This document shows positions 21,213-22,039 of a stretch of 22,039 bases of DNA, piece by piece (position 1 is the first letter of the stretch; each line of letters opens with the position of its first letter). The notes under the pieces are model-generated. The model searched no databases and had not been told where the DNA came from. It worked only from the letters and a program-made list of their open reading frames with translations. The stretch comes from Candidatus Aminicenantota bacterium (GTDB taxonomy: Bacteria > Acidobacteriota > Aminicenantia > UBA2199). The stretch lies in NCBI GenBank assembly GCA_026393775.1, contig JAPKZM010000129.1, forward strand, positions 1 through 22,039. The letters run 5' to 3'. The translations under genes were made by a program, and so were the position numbers.

Positions 21213-21562
21213 AAAAGACCCTGCAATGGGTGGACGGGGAGTATCGGCAAAAAAAGGCCGCCGTGCTGGGGGACATGCTGGAACTTGGGGCGGATGAGCT
21301 CGCCTTTCACTTCGAGGCGGGGCGCTTTTTTTCAGGGCTACGTTTTGACCTGCTCCTGGCCGTCGGCCTGCGGGCCGCGAAGATCGCCGAAGGTGCCAGA
21401 CAGGCGGGATATCCGGCTGCCCGGATCAAGTGCTTCGACCAGGCCGTTGACGCCGGGAAATACCTGCGCGCCGAGCTGCAGCCCGGCGCCGTCGTCCTGT
21501 TCAAAGGATCGCGGGGCATGGCTTTGGAAAAAGCCATTGCGGAGTTCGTGCATGAAAAATAA
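21086..21562 (+). CDS. murF: murF, C-terminal part of a broken gene
   Basis: This frame carries the end of the central domain and the whole C-terminal domain of MurF. IDETYNSNPEALKKTLQW matches the conserved (D)DxYNANPxS motif, and VLGDMLELG is the next family signature. MurF-like sequence in this frame already begins at about 21035 (AQVENLFAAILVSQRLG), before the ATG at 21086, so the true reading is as a continuation of the upstream frame. Between FVNGD of the first part and this point only about a dozen residues remain, where relatives have around 70. Both a frameshift and a deletion are therefore needed to explain the locus. On its own the fragment could not bind ATP. It overlaps murD by 11 bases. 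Confidence 0.85.
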   Translation: MANHEIQEALSALQLLAGRGQIRQASGFVIIDETYNSNPEALKKTLQWVDGEYRQKKAAVLGDMLELGADELAFHFEAGRFFSGLRFDLLLAVGLRAAKIAEGARQAGYPAARIKCFDQAVDAGKYLRAELQPGAVVLFKGSRGMALEKAIAEFVHEK

Positions 21563-22039
21563 TCCCATCGCCGTTCTGGGATTCGGAAAGACAGGCCAGG
21601 CCGTGCTGGAATTTCTCCTGGCCCACGAGCCGCAGGCGTCGCCGCTCCTGTTCAACGACAACGAAATCAACGATCGAGACAGTCGGGAAGCTTTCGAACG
21701 GCGCGGGGTGCGCTTTCTGATCGGAGCCGACAAATTCGCCGAACTCATTGCCTGCCGGCTGGTCATAACCAGCCCCGGTTTTGACGGGAAAAATCCCCGC
21801 TTTTCCGCCCTGCGCTCGCGCGGAGTCGAAATCGTCTCTGAAATCGAATATGCCTCCCGCCGCATCCAGGCCAAAATCATCGCGGTCAGCGGCAGCAACG
21901 GCAAATCGACAACCGTCAGCCTGATCCACCATCTGCTCGGCCGGGCCGGCCGCAACAGCATCCTGGCCTGGAATATCGGCATTCCGTTCATCGCTCAAAC
22001 CACGGATGTCAGCACCGATTCGATCGTGGTTCTAGAACT
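21552..22039 (+). CDS. murD: UDP-MurNAc-L-alanine--D-glutamate ligase (partial, runs off the window)
   Basis: The first 162 codons of a Mur ligase are visible. MurD adds D-glutamate to UDP-MurNAc-L-alanine in the cytoplasm. A Rossmann-like N-terminal domain starts with PIAVLGFGKTGQAVLEFL, as usual for MurD. It includes LVITSPGFDGKNP, equivalent to the (S)PG motif, and GVEIVSEIEYA. The ATP P-loop is VSGSNGKSTTVSLI, followed by NIGIPF. The gene begins at ATG 21552 inside the end of murF and follows it directly, with no mraY between them. The 3' part lies beyond the right edge. Confidence 0.93.
   Translation, partial: MKNNPIAVLGFGKTGQAVLEFLLAHEPQASPLLFNDNEINDRDSREAFERRGVRFLIGADKFAELIACRLVITSPGFDGKNPRFSALRSRGVEIVSEIEYASRRIQAKIIAVSGSNGKSTTVSLIHHLLGRAGRNSILAWNIGIPFIAQTTDVSTDSIVVLE

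Overview
This window looks like a chromosomal segment of a diderm (Gram-negative) bacterium. It carries a signal-peptide beta-barrel outer-membrane protein ending in Phe, a lipoprotein, and a MurE with the meso-diaminopimelate motif DNPR. Gene content (secreted S9 peptidase, cobalamin-dependent ribonucleotide reductase, stand-alone B12-binding mutase domain, GH20-like protein, REC protein with a conserved C-terminal helix) would fit an uncultured Acidobacteriota/Aminicenantes-type lineage. That placement is a guess from style, not from a search. No mobile element, CRISPR array, tRNA or rRNA was seen.

Left part (1-4900): the 3' end of an unknown gene and a small PAS protein on the + strand face a minus-strand run. 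Read in transcription order, that run is a B12-binding methylmalonyl-CoA mutase small domain, an M23 peptidoglycan endopeptidase, a coiled-coil lipoprotein and a secreted S9 prolyl-oligopeptidase-like enzyme. An intrinsic terminator lies between the lipoprotein and the S9 peptidase.

Middle (5000-13300): a + strand unit of receiver-domain protein, valS and birA converges on a minus-strand pair, an outer-membrane beta-barrel protein and a cyclic-nucleotide-binding/FHA protein. The FHA reading frame is cut by a TGA just before its last beta strand. Divergent from it is a GH20-like protein that seems to lack the usual catalytic residues.

Right part (13300-22039): the class II ribonucleotide reductase gene nrdJ diverges from a division and cell-wall (dcw) cluster in the order mraZ-rsmH-ftsL-ftsI-murE-murF-murD, with almost every gene overlapping the next. 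The 156-bp region between nrdJ and mraZ holds a consensus sigma70-type promoter for nrdJ overlapped by two NrdR-box-like sites 31 bp apart, and a mraZ promoter followed by three TGGGA repeats at 10-bp intervals (MraZ operator). murF is broken by a frameshift with loss of an internal segment, and mraY is absent from its usual place between murF and murD; murD runs off the window end.

Most intergenic regions show -35/-10 pairs with 17-nt spacers, and these decide several start codons. I found no wholly novel system. The best leads are the nrdJ/mraZ control region, the broken murF, the TGA-split FHA domain and the degenerate GH20-like protein with its palindromic upstream element.
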